A stretch of 64,000 bases of DNA from Ottelia alismoides (taxonomy: Eukaryota > Streptophyta > Magnoliopsida > Alismatales > Hydrocharitaceae): positions 1 through 64,000 of the forward strand of contig JAZKJV010003126.1 of assembly GCA_037367405.1 (NCBI GenBank), in the 5' to 3' direction. Both the position numbers and the translations under genes were made by a program. Below are positions 49,175 to 60,387 of the stretch, one piece after another. Position 1 is the stretch's first letter; each line of letters starts with the position of its first letter. The notes beneath the pieces were generated by a model. The model had not been told where the DNA came from. It was given only the letters and a program-made list of their open reading frames with translations, and made no database searches.

Positions 49175-49550
49175 ACTTAGGCTAAGGCCTAAGTATGGGG
49201 GGCACGATGTCATACGTATTTACTCATCCTTCTATACTCGTTCTGTATATTCTCTAGATCTCATCGGTTCTCATACTCATTCATGTCCTATACTTAGGCT
49301 TACCAGAGCCTAAGTATAGGGGTACTGATGCCCACTGTGTACATATTAAATCATTTCTCCTCTTGGAATCGACCACTCTATTTCTTCTTATTCTTTTATA
49401 CTTAGGTTGACCATAGCCTAAGTATAAGGGAGCGGTTGACTTCTATACTCCTTTTATTTTTATTACTTTTTTCTCTTATGCTTAGCGTGAGCTGTGTCTT
49501 CTTGTCGCTTCTTGTGCTTTGAGGACATAGCACACGCTAAGTATAGGGGG
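49175..49550 (+). promoter_or_regulatory. Hairpin/polypurine array of element C (4 units, best preserved)
   Basis: Unit 1: ACTTAGGC (49175-49182)/GCCTAAGT (49187-49194), then ATGGGGGG. Unit 2: CTATACTTAGGCT (49288-49300)/AGCCTAAGTATAG (49307-49319), 13 bp perfect, ending in GGG. Unit 3: TATACTTAGG (49397-49406)/CCTAAGTATA (49417-49426), then AGGGAG. Unit 4: CTTAGCGTG (49481-49489)/CACGCTAAG (49533-49541), with an inner TGTCTTC/GAGGACA stem, then TATAGGGGG. Confidence 0.85.
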
Positions 49551-50827
49551 TGTATATATATATTACATATATACTTTACCCATAGCTCGTACTTTCACGT
49601 ATTTCCATATATATAATTATGGGATAGGTATAATAAATAAATAAATATATATATATATAAAATAAACAAAACAAAATGAAATGAAAAATCTCTCTTGCAT
49701 ATCATTCTTGCATTCATACAAAAAAATAGAAAATCATTTTGTACCTCATTTTGCACGTCATATGCATCTGCATTTCATTTTGCATAACTAGTATATGCAA
49801 GTGGAAAGTTATTGGTTTCCGAGCTAAGTTATGAGTAGAAGTGAAGAGTAGTCTTGACTTAGCCTTAATCTACCTAATTTCCAAAGGAACTTCACTGAGA
49901 AAGAGGATTTTAGAAGCTTCGGGTCTTTTGACATAATTCTTTGAGTTCCGCATGACAATGTGCATCCTTTGACTCTTAGTGTCTAACCTGGTCTCCTAAT
50001 TATGGGTTTAAGGTTTAGGGTAGGGAATTAATCTGTTCCTTTGCACTATTCACTTAGCTCAACTCAGACATGGTGTTGGAAGACTATGTGAGTCTCTTTT
50101 CTGGTAGCGTGGACATCTAAAAGTCGGAGTATGGGTTGAAATAAAGCTTAGGAAAATGGATGGACGATTGGGCACATTTTTTTCTAAGAATCGAAAATAT
50201 GTACAGAAAAAAGATTCTATCCATAGGGGCATAAAAGATCCATGCAGAGTTACCAAAAATCCATACCAAAAAGAAGCCAAACTACCAAATAAATACTTTA
50301 CCAAAAAGGTTCAAGCTTCAAGAAAACCTACAGATCTTGGTGGAGACTTGGCTAAACTAGCTGGCTTCACAAAGAGAGGTGACTACGCCGGTCACCCTCC
50401 AGTTCTTATCCCCTTCTTCTAATTTCTCCCCCTTTCGATTGTGAACACAACACGACAGACCTTAGAAGGAAATACCTAACTTCCCGAGGACGAATTACTA
50501 GGAGGGGGATTTGCATGGTAGTCCAACACTCTTGATGGGGAGAGGTAAAACCTTTCAAACACATGAGACAGATGTTCAATGTCCATGGGATATGCTTTGG
50601 GAGAAGGATTGATCTAAGATGACTTCTAAGTCGAATCTGTTTCAATGATATATAGAACTTGAGGGCTGTTGATTTTAAAATCCTAAGTCTCACAGAAGTC
50701 CTGCCACACTATTAATCCAAAGGTCGGGTCTAGCTCCCTTTTCACCTTTTGTTCATGACTTTGGTATGGAACCAAAAATCATTTCACTTTTGCATTTCAG
50801 TTTAGTTGCTCAGGGATGAGCAAGGTT
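49551..50827 (+). other. Element C 3' untranslated region
   Basis: It includes TA-rich sequence and the block shared with B at 50046-50410. A short frame at 50156-50422 (88 codons, starting MDGRLGTFFSKN) has a recognisable counterpart in B at about 23216-23460, where it is broken. Whether this block ever coded for protein is open. Confidence 0.5.
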
Positions 50828-50841
50828 TAAGCATAGGGGGT
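50828..50841 (+). other. Polypurine tract of element C
   Basis: TTAAGCATAGGGGGT abuts the TGATGAATCC start of the 3' LTR. It is preceded by CTCAGGGATGAGCAAGGT, which resembles CTCGAGGACGAGCATGGT in A. Confidence 0.75.
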
Positions 50842-53800
50842 TGATGAATCCACAATTCATCATACTAAAAGATGAAAATAGAGCTTCGTTCCCGAGTAAT
50901 TAATTGCATTTCATAATTTATTCCATATTTTTACCATTCATGCACTTAGAATTAATATCTGCATTTTAACACTCATAATTGCGTTCATAATCATCTTCAC
51001 ATTTGCACCTAACTTCATGTATTTTTAACTAATTCATGCTAACTCCAATTGACCTCAAACCACTTCCATTGTGTACATATTACTAACAAGATTAAAGGAA
51101 AAATACAAAATAATTACTAACTCAAATTATTGACCTGTGAGATAAAACTCCAATTTCAGACTAGACAGACTAAAACGCTCTTATCTTCCTCATATAGTGT
51201 CTGATTTAGGTCTACTCACTTTTAAAGTAATACATATTCAAAGACATTCAAAATAAGGCCAATTTCATAAAAATCAGAGTTCATACGTGAAAGTTGGGTT
51301 TTGACCTCTTTTGTGCATTTTGTATTTCACCTGTTTTTGACCTAATATTTTATGTACATAATTAACCTTTTTCCTTTTTCATTTATATTCTTTGATGAAA
51401 GTTTTATTAAAATTCACAAAAATCCAAATTCAGAATGAGACTGAAATCAAAGAATATGACCAAATCCGATTGTCCATGAGAGTTTGTAAAAATATCTCAC
51501 TTTTCAACTTTACTTTATTACCCTATTTTCTTATTTAATAAAAATCCAAAAAAAGATTAATGTGTAAATGTTTATCTTTGATTTTATCATAATTTTTCTC
51601 GATTTTTCTCTTAATTAAAAATCACAAAAAATTTACAAAATCCAAAAAATCAAGGTATTTTATGTACATAGGGCCTGTTTGGTTACTGGGTTGGGCAGGG
51701 TTGGGTTGGGCTGGGTTGGGATGGGTGAATAGTAATCTGTGAGGAGGAAGTGCCCTTGTGAATAGTAACCAGGGTTGGACCAACTCTGCCCAACCCTGCA
51801 ACCAAACAGGCCCATAGAGTACCCCCAAAAAATCGCTTTGTACAGATGACCTCTTTTGCTCTTTACCCCTTCATAAAAGTTGTAGATATCATCGGGTCGA
51901 GCAATTTTTGTGTTGAGCAATTTTCGATCTGAGGTCCAGTGTTATTTATTTTTTATTTTTGATCATAATTTAATTTTTGAAATTTTTTAGAGCGACACAT
52001 GGCGCCTCCTGGGGCTGCCACGTGTCGCCCCACCCTTCTCTCTCTCACTCCTCTCTCTCTCTCTTCACCTTCGAACTCACGTGAAACGCATATGAGGACT
52101 TTTCCTCCTCATACATCAACCAACTTCCTCTTCCACCCAACCTCCTACATGCCTACACCAACCCCCCGCTATCCTCTCCGATCCGCAACCTTCGGCCTAA
52201 CGGCCAACCCTCTACCGCAACCACCCCCTTATCTCCTCCTTATCCTCCTCGCCACCGCATTGTTATCTCTGCCCCAACTCTCCTATAAAAGCTGCCCCCG
52301 ATGACTGGACGATCATCCGCCAAATCTGAAGTGAGAGAGAGAGAGAGTTTGAGAGAGAGGCCGGTGACAGGGACCTCTCTTCTACGGCGATTATCCTCTG
52401 GCGAGATCCAACCCAGCTTCGAGGCCTTCGTTGACCTCTTGAGGCGAGAACCAAGGAGGAGAGGACTCCATCCTCCTCCGATCCCAGGCGAAACAACTCC
52501 CCATTACCCTCTTTGATTTTTTTTCGTTTTTCCTCTGTTTTCTCTTGTTTCCCTATTTTCCAAATCACATCCTTCAGCCCACTTCACCTCTGCTTAGCCG
52601 ACCATCCCCCTATGCCCCTCGCCAGCTGTTGCACCCTCCGTCATCTCCCACACACAATAGCCACGTCTCCTGGAGCTCTTCCAGCAGGCCGCTCCCTATC
52701 GTGCATGCCCACCATCCCCTCCAGTGCCCTTGCGCCATCACCGAGGGATATCTTCCCCCAAGCAACGACTTGCTGCCAGACTTTGCCTCAGCACCAATCG
52801 ACGTTCGCACCTCCTCCCAAGCACCGACCATCCCGTGCAAGGCCCCTTTGTCACCGTCGCCGAGCCTCCGCCAGGATCTTCCTGGAGCAGCGCCTGTCAC
52901 GTCAGCCTCTTCAACAAGCAGTCGCGACACCAGCAGCCTATAGCACCATCCTCGTGCAGCCCTTCCACCGAGAAGCAGATCGACCTCCACGCCAGCTCGC
53001 GAGCTGCTTCGTTCTATAGCCTCTATTGTTCTGGATTCAAGATCCCCAAGCGGTCACAAGCTCCTCACATGATGCCTGGGAACATTTACGTAGAAGCCTC
53101 TGATAGTCTGCATATTTACAGTTATACCCCGAAGGGCCACGTGCACAAGATGTGACTATTGGAAAAACTGTAGAAAAACCCCCTGAAGATTCAAATATAC
53201 GAAGAAGCCCTGCCTCTTAGCTGACGTCAGAAGCACGTGCGACGCACCCCCCCCCCCACCTGGGCAAATCTCATTCAAGCCCCCGAAGGTATAAATACTT
53301 GCGTATAAGTCCAGTCTGTATTTTCTTATTTTATTTCTTTTCTCTATATTTGCATTTAGACCCTTGTGTTTAGACTTTAATTTGAACCTTGTTTTGGCAT
53401 CATTTTGTTATTAAAAAAGTTACATTTTGTTCCTCAATTAATTCTCTACATTGGCATGCTTGTGATATTTTTATTATCTATGGTTAATTATTATTATTGT
53501 TAAAATTTGCATATTCTACCTAGTCAGCGCTTAGAAATTCATATTTAATTAAGAATAGCTCCAAAAATTGCAAAAAATTCAAGGATCATAGATTAATTGT
53601 TAGTAACATTGTGCCCAAAAGAATTGCATTTTCATGCATAATTTTCTCTAGAAAAATCTTTTTGTGCATTTTACTAATTACTTTTTTATAGGTATCAAAC
53701 CCAGCATTTTTAGGATCTAGAATTTTTCTGAGATAGATCACCTAAGGAAATATCTTCAACAATTATATTTCCTGCAAATAAGTAGATTTAATATTTATTA

Positions 53801-54261
53801 AAATTAATTATTGAAAATCACATAGTTTGCATTCAATTAATCATAGAATATTCATTTTGCATCTAAAAATTCCAAAAAAATACAATAGTCTAATTTCATC
53901 CTATTTCACATACTGGCCAAGTTTGAGGATTGTTGAATTTATTTGATTGAAATTTACATTTTTGTCCCCGAACTTTGTCAAAATTGCACATCGTGCATTT
54001 GTCGCATTAAAGAAATCAAAAAAATACCTCTCTAAAACCTAATTTCTAGATCTACTTTAGACCAACCTAAGGAGAAAGTGGCCTCCTTGAGTTTGACCTT
54101 GGAACTTACCAAGTAAAAAAATATAATTCGACCGCTCACTTTAATTAACACAATAATTTAACGATTTTTGATTAACCCTGAATTGCCCGCCTGCAACGAA
54201 ATTCGAATAATTTTTTAATCATTAATTTGATTAATTAAGAGGGCAATTTCACAGTTTGTCA
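50842..54261 (+). repeat. Element C 3' LTR
   Basis: It aligns with 42404-45476. Extra material includes a 143 bp MITE (51671-51813). G-box hairpin: GCGACACATGGC (51992-52003)/GCCACGTGTCGC (52017-52028), 12 bp with one wobble. TATA box at 52284-52290. 3' hairpin: CTTGG (54098-54102)/CCAAG (54109-54113), perfect. Long overlapping open frames at 52513-53155 lie in the GC-rich part and are shadows. Confidence 0.85.
51671..51813. mobile_element. 143 bp MITE in the element C 3' LTR
   Basis: The terminal inverted repeats are about 35 bp with a few mismatches and begin GGGCCTGTTTGGTT. The right end reads AACCAAACAGGCCC. ATA flanks both sides, and the empty site is seen in the 5' LTR near 43131-43145 (TATGTACATAGAGTACCC). 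A 3 bp duplication and GGGCC ends suggest a PIF/Harbinger (Tourist-like) origin. It has no coding capacity. Confidence 0.9.
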
Positions 54262-55600
54262 GCGGGCTCCCTACAATCCTTGGTGATGATCCGGTCCGAG
54301 AACCTCCTGATTCTATCATATGAAATCCATCATCTTCTCACCACCATGATGCATCGAAGAATATGGAGATCCATGAGCAGTCAATCAGGTAGCACAATGA
54401 CAACTTGACGATGATGATGACGCTCTCCATAAACCCTAGAGTGGATGGCCACTTGCGGTTGATATGGATAACCTATGGACATTTATAGAGAGGGAGAGAG
54501 AGAGAGAGATTTTGTTGCTCCAACTTGTATGTTGAGTTATTCTAAAGAAGAGCCTAGAGTTGCCCTACTCTTATACAAAATTGATGGCTAGGATCGTTGC
54601 TAATTTAAATCAATAACCTAGATTTTGCTGTAATAATTTGCAACAATAATTAATTAATTTAAAGAATAAATAATATTTAATATATTCTTCAATAAATTTA
54701 ATTTCCATTAAATCAATTACATGTGGAATAATAGGAAGGAGAGCCTCCTTCCCAAATAGGGTAGACGGCCACCATGGAGAATTTCTCCTTGTAGCCATCC
54801 ACTCCTATTAGGAGTGGAGCCTTGTCCTCTTTCCTAATTGATGAGATTCTCAATCTCACCATATTTTCCACATGTTGCAGTAATTTTTGTTTCTTGAATT
54901 TTTACCAAAATAATTCTAGATTATTTACGATAATTCCAGCCATGCCATTGATAATTGTGAATCATATGCATGCATTTAATATTAAATGCAAATCGCATTT
55001 ACATTTAAATGTACAATGTGAATCTAATTCACATTTAATTATATAATGTGAATCACATTCACATGAACGTATAAATTGTAAATCATATTTACAATTAAAT
55101 CTCTCTTAATATTATGAATCATATTAATAATATTTGTGATTACTATGGATAGTGCTATCCATATTAATCATAACCATGATAATTAAATCCAAATTAATTA
55201 TCTTAATTGTCTGTCTATATGTCTCCAAATAATGTGAATCATAATATCATAATTAATGATAGTTAAATCCTATTTAATCATCAATTTTTCAATGCTCAAA
55301 TATTGTCAACAATAGAATTATTCTTGAACTCCTTCAAGAACAATGTGCCTTCTCCATGGATACTTGGAGATAAGGACACGACGACTGTATATTCCATGTA
55401 TAGTGACTTGGATAGTGAGATCTAACCTCATGTCCTGATCTAGAAGTCCTATTACAGATTTTTGATCAAGTCAGACAGAATATTCAATCTTCCCACTTGA
55501 GATTATTGCAACCTTTTGGAACGATATGTGCTGGTTCTCTGATGTGAACAATTAAGGACCTCAATCCTCTGTAGAAAATGAACTTTTCATTATTCATTTA
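54262..55600 (-). repeat. Copia-like LTR, second part, with palindrome ladder
   Basis: This is the probable continuation of the LTR cut at 42403. It has a GA-rich run (54485-54510) and, at 54971-55180, a series of short palindromes spaced about 30 bp apart. No genes are seen. The assignment to Copia is by general look and by the primer site at 42089. Confidence 0.45.
54971..55180. repeat. Ladder of phased palindromes
   Basis: TGCATTTAATATTAAATGCA (54971-54990, perfect); AATGTGAAT/ATTCACATT (55015-55035); ATGTGAAT/ATTCACAT (55046-55064); AATTGTAAAT/ATTTACAATT (55074-55096); TAATAT/ATATTA (55108-55126); ATGGATAG/CTATCCAT (55145-55162). Neighbouring centres are about 30-36 bp apart. Confidence 0.85.
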
Positions 55601-56717
55601 AAAATAATTGCTCCAACTATCCGTGAATTTTCATGTTTGGTGACTTCAACATTACCTCTAGGCATGGGGATAGATCGTCAGGTAATCTTAATAGAAAGAT
55701 TGCGGACGATCTAAATCGATTGGTCACTGATTTCGACTTGTAGGAAATAAAACCTTCTAACATAATATTTGCTTGAACAGATTGTAGAACACCCCGGTCA
55801 TGGGCGAGATTAGATCGTTGCTTCTACGGTTATAATAATAACCCTTTTTGCCGCAACTTGAGAGGTGATGGACCTTGCATTACTGGAATTTTACATACTC
55901 GGATCAGAACCCGTCCTTGTATTAGAGATATCAACCCTTCAAATGTGAGAATTTATGGTTAAAGTTTGATATCTTCAGAGATTCGCTTTCTTATGAAGGC
56001 TATTCAGTGTTGGAAGATGATTAATGTTCCTAACCTATATATATTGCCAACTTGATCATCTTAGCTGCAAGGCTCGGTTGAAATTACCCCGAATAGTGTG
56101 GCCTTCTTAAATCATCTTAAAAAGACCCAACAGCGATGCAACACCACAGAAACCCTTACTGGCAGAGATCAGGTGAGAGGAACACTACGTTTCTTCACTT
56201 ACAAGTGGCTAAGAGAAAATCCAAAAAACAAAATCGCTGCTCTCTTTGTAGGTGATAGGTTGACCAATAACTGTACCAAGATCGAGAAATACATTTTTTA
56301 TTTCATCATCAAAGTTTTCTCCAAGGTCCCCTCCCAAGTTGTCCCTATAATTTTAAAGTTACAAGGTATGGGTTTGGCCAAGAGGTTTACGATGGAGGCT
56401 TCTCTATTAACGGGATTCACCTTGCAGTTTTTGGTCTCAGAAGACCAGATGACTTTTCCATAAATTTCTACCAAGATTTTTGGTTACCGGTGTGAATCTA
56501 TACTACTTTTTCATTGCTTCTCTTATGATCGATCTCACAGAATAGTAATGGCATCATCTATAATTTGAATTATGGAGTGGCTTCACTTATCCAAAAGGAT
56601 ATTGTTTGCTCCTTGAGAACTTGAGGCCTACCATGCTCACTAACTGTGAAATGAAACCTTCTTAAATAATTTAATTAATGGATGCAAGAAGGTGTTAGAT
56701 GATACCTTCCTAACAAC

Positions 56718-57255
56718 ATGTATGCTTTCCTTACTGGCAGATATACTAAGGATTGTATTGCAGTTGCGGTGAGATTGTCGCTGACTAGAAAATGCACAAA
56801 AAAGATGGCATTGTCTTTAAGATTGAATTTAAAAATAGAAAAGGCTCTCGATTTCTTAGATTGGAACTTCCTTCCAAATTCTCTTAGCTGGTTACACTTT
56901 AAAGCAAGATTTGTGAAGTGGGTTCAGAAATTGCTCCTTATGACCAAGCTCTCGGTTTGAATCCATAATAAAGATTCGAACGTCTTTCTTCCATCTAAAG
57001 GTCTGAGACAAGGTGATCCTCTCTCGTCTCTCCTCCTTTATATTGCTATGTATATTCTGGATCGCATGTTATATAATGCCTAGATTGCTGGGCGAATCAT
57101 GCCTTATGGCAATCTTGATAACTCGCTGGTAATCTCCAACCTTCTGTGTGCTGATGATGTCCATGTCTTCTCTGGAAATGATGATGAAAGTATTAGTAAT
57201 ATTTTTAAGATTCTCCAAATCTACTCTAATCTCTCGGGGCTTGAATTTAAATAAC
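56718..57255 (+). pseudogene. LINE reverse transcriptase core remnant
   Basis: Mostly one frame with internal stops. Order of motifs: KIEKALDFLDWNFL (equivalent to KAFDSVNW), FVKWVQKLL, KGLRQGDPLSSLLL, CADD and SGLEF. The active-site aspartates are kept, with Cys in place of the usual Phe or Tyr two residues before them. Confidence 0.85.
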
Positions 57256-57974
57256 GAAATCATATGTGCAACATGAACACTTGCATACCTGCCCCTTTTT
57301 TGTTGTCCTCCGGACTTCAAAAAAATCCTTTGCCAACCCCTACCCTATCCACGATCTTCAAGTGAAATCGTCACCAAGAAGTTTTTGGCTCAGAGGTTAT
57401 GAATGAAGCATCCAAAACGACAGAATCTCTAAGGAAGACTTATATTCAATCTCCTCGAGACGGCGTATCTTGATTAGCACAATGATTACACCCCAAATTA
57501 CTATTTTTGCGTTCTAACCCTCATATGCAAACATGTAATCAAAAGCTGTTGATGTATCGACATATTTAAATCGTGTCTTATAGCTGTTGATATCCTTCAT
57601 CCCGGTGCATACAGTAACATAGGTGATGGTAAGCATCTGGCTTTCTAGCATACCAACATTGGAATTGAGGCTAAGTTTACTTTGCCATACCCAACGACCT
57701 TTAAGATTGCTAATAATAAATTAATTAACTCAGGGAATGAAGACTAGAAACACCTCTTATAATTGGGTGAAGACTTTAAGAAGGAAAATATATGCTAAGA
57801 ACCCTATCTAGGCACAAGATTTCTTTTGGTACTATATGGACTTAACCTTGAGTTCCAACCTGGGCTCCTTCACTTGTTTAGATAAGAGCAAATTGACAAT
57901 TAGGACTTGTTATTGACATATTATGTTCGGTGGTATTTTAGATAGTGCCTCTAAAATTTACTGGAATTCAAACG

Positions 57975-57999
57975 CCCCCCCCCCCCCCCCCCCCCCCCC
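57975..57999. repeat. Homopolymer of 25 C
   Basis: An uninterrupted C-run inside the LINE remnant. Its length may be affected by sequencing or assembly. Confidence 0.95.
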
Positions 58000-58103
58000 G
58001 AATAGGTTTTTTTGCTTGGTTCTTCTTTAAAGAGAATATCATAACTCATGAGATGTTGAAAAAACGAGGCTGCACATTGGCATAGATTTGCTATTTATGT
58101 CTT

Positions 58104-58217
58104 GATGGCAATGGATCCAATGAAGATTTATTGAAGGGGCTGTGTTTCTTTCATGGAGGTGGATGGAAATGGATCCATTAAAGATTTATTGAAGGGCTGT
58201 GTTTATTTTATGGAGGT
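58104..58217 (+). repeat. 57 bp tandem duplication inside the LINE C-terminal domain
   Basis: 58104-58160 and 58162-58217 both read GATGG[CA]AATGGATCCA through ATGGAGGT with few differences. The second copy is one base shorter. Confidence 0.9.
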
Positions 58218-58780
58218 GCTAGGGGTTGATCGATCTGGGAGCGATGAATTGGATCTGATCCATTTTCTATTTGATGTCTGGTGACTATAATATCACTTTA
58301 TCCCGTATCCTGGATTGGTCTCCTTTCGCCCTTGCAAATATTGCCCTTATTTGGCGATAAAGGTGCATGAAATGTTTCGAGGACCAGGTTCTCCCACCAC
58401 ATGCTATTTTTACAAAATCTGTGGAATTCCTCTCCAACTTTAACTACTTGGACCAGCCTCGGGTTTATTTCTTACTTTTGTTTAGGGCTCTCGTCAAAGT
58501 TAGGTTCTATGGATCTTCGCCCAAGGGGTACTAGCGAGAAGATATCTTAAGACGAGAATGCTCTCTTCGACTAAGCGGTTTGAGCTTCTATTTGTCCTAA
58601 CTTTGATTTCACTCCCCTTTTTTTTGGTTTTTTTTGTTCTGCTTTCCACCCAGATCTGTTGGGTGAGGTGGGGTCTCAACCCCGTTTTTATATAATGTTT
58701 GGAAAATTGGTCCTCTTCTTCTGCTTTTTCACCATCCATCTCTATTGGGTTGATTGAGGCATTAGCCTCCTAGATATAAT

Positions 58781-60230
58781 TACATTGCTAATGTTAGTCA
58801 TTGCTTGTGCAAAGAAAACCTACCGGATATCCAACGAATACTCACTCTTCCGAATAGATTTTTTTTATGGAGCATGAGCGGTCAATTCATATTAGATATC
58901 TGAACATGATATATTCAAACATGTACTTGCGTGTTTATGCTCAAAATGCATGGGTCAAGCTGGCTCGCTAATCCGAACATTTTTTAACACCCCTAGGGAG
59001 CGGAGGAGGTGGAGGATTGGGAAAGGTAAAGGACACAGGGAGGGGGAGCTTGGGGTGGAGCGGGAGAGGAAAGCAACAGATTATTATTATGCACTCGTCT
59101 TTAACGATTGTTTGTGAGGGAAAAGATTGGCAACTAACCAGACGTAAGTGTTAATTGGATACAAGTGTAATTACAAGGAGCACAAATGTTACGGCAAAAA
59201 CAAGTCAAAGTACATTTGTTAGTGCAAAATTTGCTACTAACACATTAAAGGTACCTTATATAAATTCTAATCTTATGTACCAATCCCTGTTACTAAAAAT
59301 ATCCGTAGATCAAACTATTAGATATGACAGATGATTAAAATATGTATAAACAACTTTAAAATGTATTATTACATTTTGATTTTTCCTACCCCACGTCCGT
59401 CTCCAATTACAGCTAATTTTGATCTGAGAATTCCTAGAGCGCCAACTCAAGAACGAAAGTTTAAAGACCGTCAGAGATCTAGCTTCTGGCTAGTCGATCT
59501 TTATTCTAGCACCGGTGAATGCAAAGATCAATGTACAGTTCACCATCTAACTAGCACTACCTGAAGAAAACTCCCCTCTCATTCTCCCTACTGATAGCAA
59601 TTCTAACGTATTTCATACTGCAACAATTCCTGCTGGCACGTAAGAGACCGATTAGCAACGGCAATGTGTATTCTGGCTCGCTAGCACTGAATGTGAGAAA
59701 CAGCCCATGGACATTATGTTGTAGGTTGCATATGGGGCCACAATCGTGTACACTGACCGATAGATTGTAAATAACTAAAGCCTGTATCTTCAGATATTGG
59801 CCTCTTTGGGAAGACGACAAAAAGAGCTCGTTCGAAAATAATAATAAATTCTAGCCCGTTTTCACAAAATCATTTTCTTCTTTCTCAACCATTATTTACA
59901 TACTCTCAATCCTTTCAAAATTGGTCATCCAAGGAATGACATTTAGCATCGTCAATGCTTTGGAGACGAGTATAGAACCTTTTATGTCCTAGTCCCCAAC
60001 CAAATGGACGGGCTACACAGAGCGTAAAAGTACTAAGATCGATATGAAGTGATAAGAAGATTATCCATCTACATATGGCAATCCAACTGATTCTACGAAG
60101 ATTATCGATCTATTTACATCTGACTACACATTCACCTCTAAACAATAGAATAGTTTCCCCAACATAACTGTTTATAGCTGATTATACGCCTACACAGTTC
60201 ATTGACACATGACAATACTCTTTCCGAAGG
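58781..60230. other. Stretch without recognised features
   Basis: No gene or repeat of a known kind was found. A purine-rich patch (58995-59060) and short frames at 59331-59564 and 59557-59820 show no family features. Confidence 0.4.
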
Positions 60231-60237
60231 TATCATA

Positions 60238-60387
60238 TTACTCTTGTGAGATTCCCGAATTGCCTTCCTCATCCATTCTGAAGGCCAGCCTCGTCCTCAT
60301 CGACTCCACCATTCCAGGGCTGGGACGACAGACCGGTCCGAAGCCATCATTGACATGGGATGAACAACCAGTATGCGCCCCCTTCAT
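60238..60387 (-). CDS. Candidate terminal exon, unidentified protein
   Basis: On the minus strand an open stretch of about 48 codons ends at TAA (60238-60240). Its sequence (GCSSHVNDGFGPVCRPSPG, RTRLAFRMDEEGNSG) looks like a natural C-terminus rather than repeat debris. The 5' boundary is not fixed: an AG lies near 60382-60387, but the polypyrimidine tract is weak. It may belong with the exons at 60638-61003 and 61346-61414. I do not recognise the protein. Confidence 0.35.
   Translation of the reverse strand: MKGAHTGCSSHVNDGFGPVCRPSPGMVESMRTRLAFRMDEEGNSGISQE

Larger units (their letters stand above)
42404..54261 (+). mobile_element. Element C: Athila-like non-autonomous LTR retrotransposon with gag/protease-like frame
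   Basis: LTRs are 42404-45476 and 50842-54261. The order is 5' LTR, primer site, leader with hairpins, gag/protease-like frame, Ser/acidic C-terminus, four-unit hairpin array, 3' region, polypurine tract, 3' LTR with a MITE. No RT, RNase H or integrase is visible. The flanking 5-mers ACATG (42399-42403) and GCGGG (54262-54266) do not match. Confidence 0.85.
55610..58780 (+). pseudogene. Decayed L1-type LINE, 5'-truncated
   Basis: An endonuclease remnant has the GDFN motif (55647-55658) and, after a stop, PRSWARLDRCF (near 55790-55825). A reverse transcriptase remnant has KGLRQGDPLS (56998-57027) and LLCADDV with the catalytic DD (57142-57162). A C-terminal Cys-rich (zf-RVT) remnant is at 58037-58217 (THEMLKKRGCT, then C-x2-C). 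The tail has the TTTTTTTTGG...GTTGGGTGAGGTGGGG type of 3' end. Many stops and shifts make it inactive. No clear poly-A tail or target duplication is seen. Confidence 0.85.

Noticed and set aside
52513..53155. Three overlapping plus-strand frames of 132-168 codons and a minus-strand frame of 126 codons
   Set aside because: They lie in the GC-rich part of the element C 3' LTR. Pro/Ser/His-rich composition in several frames at once indicates composition, not coding.
58995..59060. Purine-rich patch considered as a polypurine tract
   Set aside because: No LTR start follows it and nothing else supports an LTR element here.
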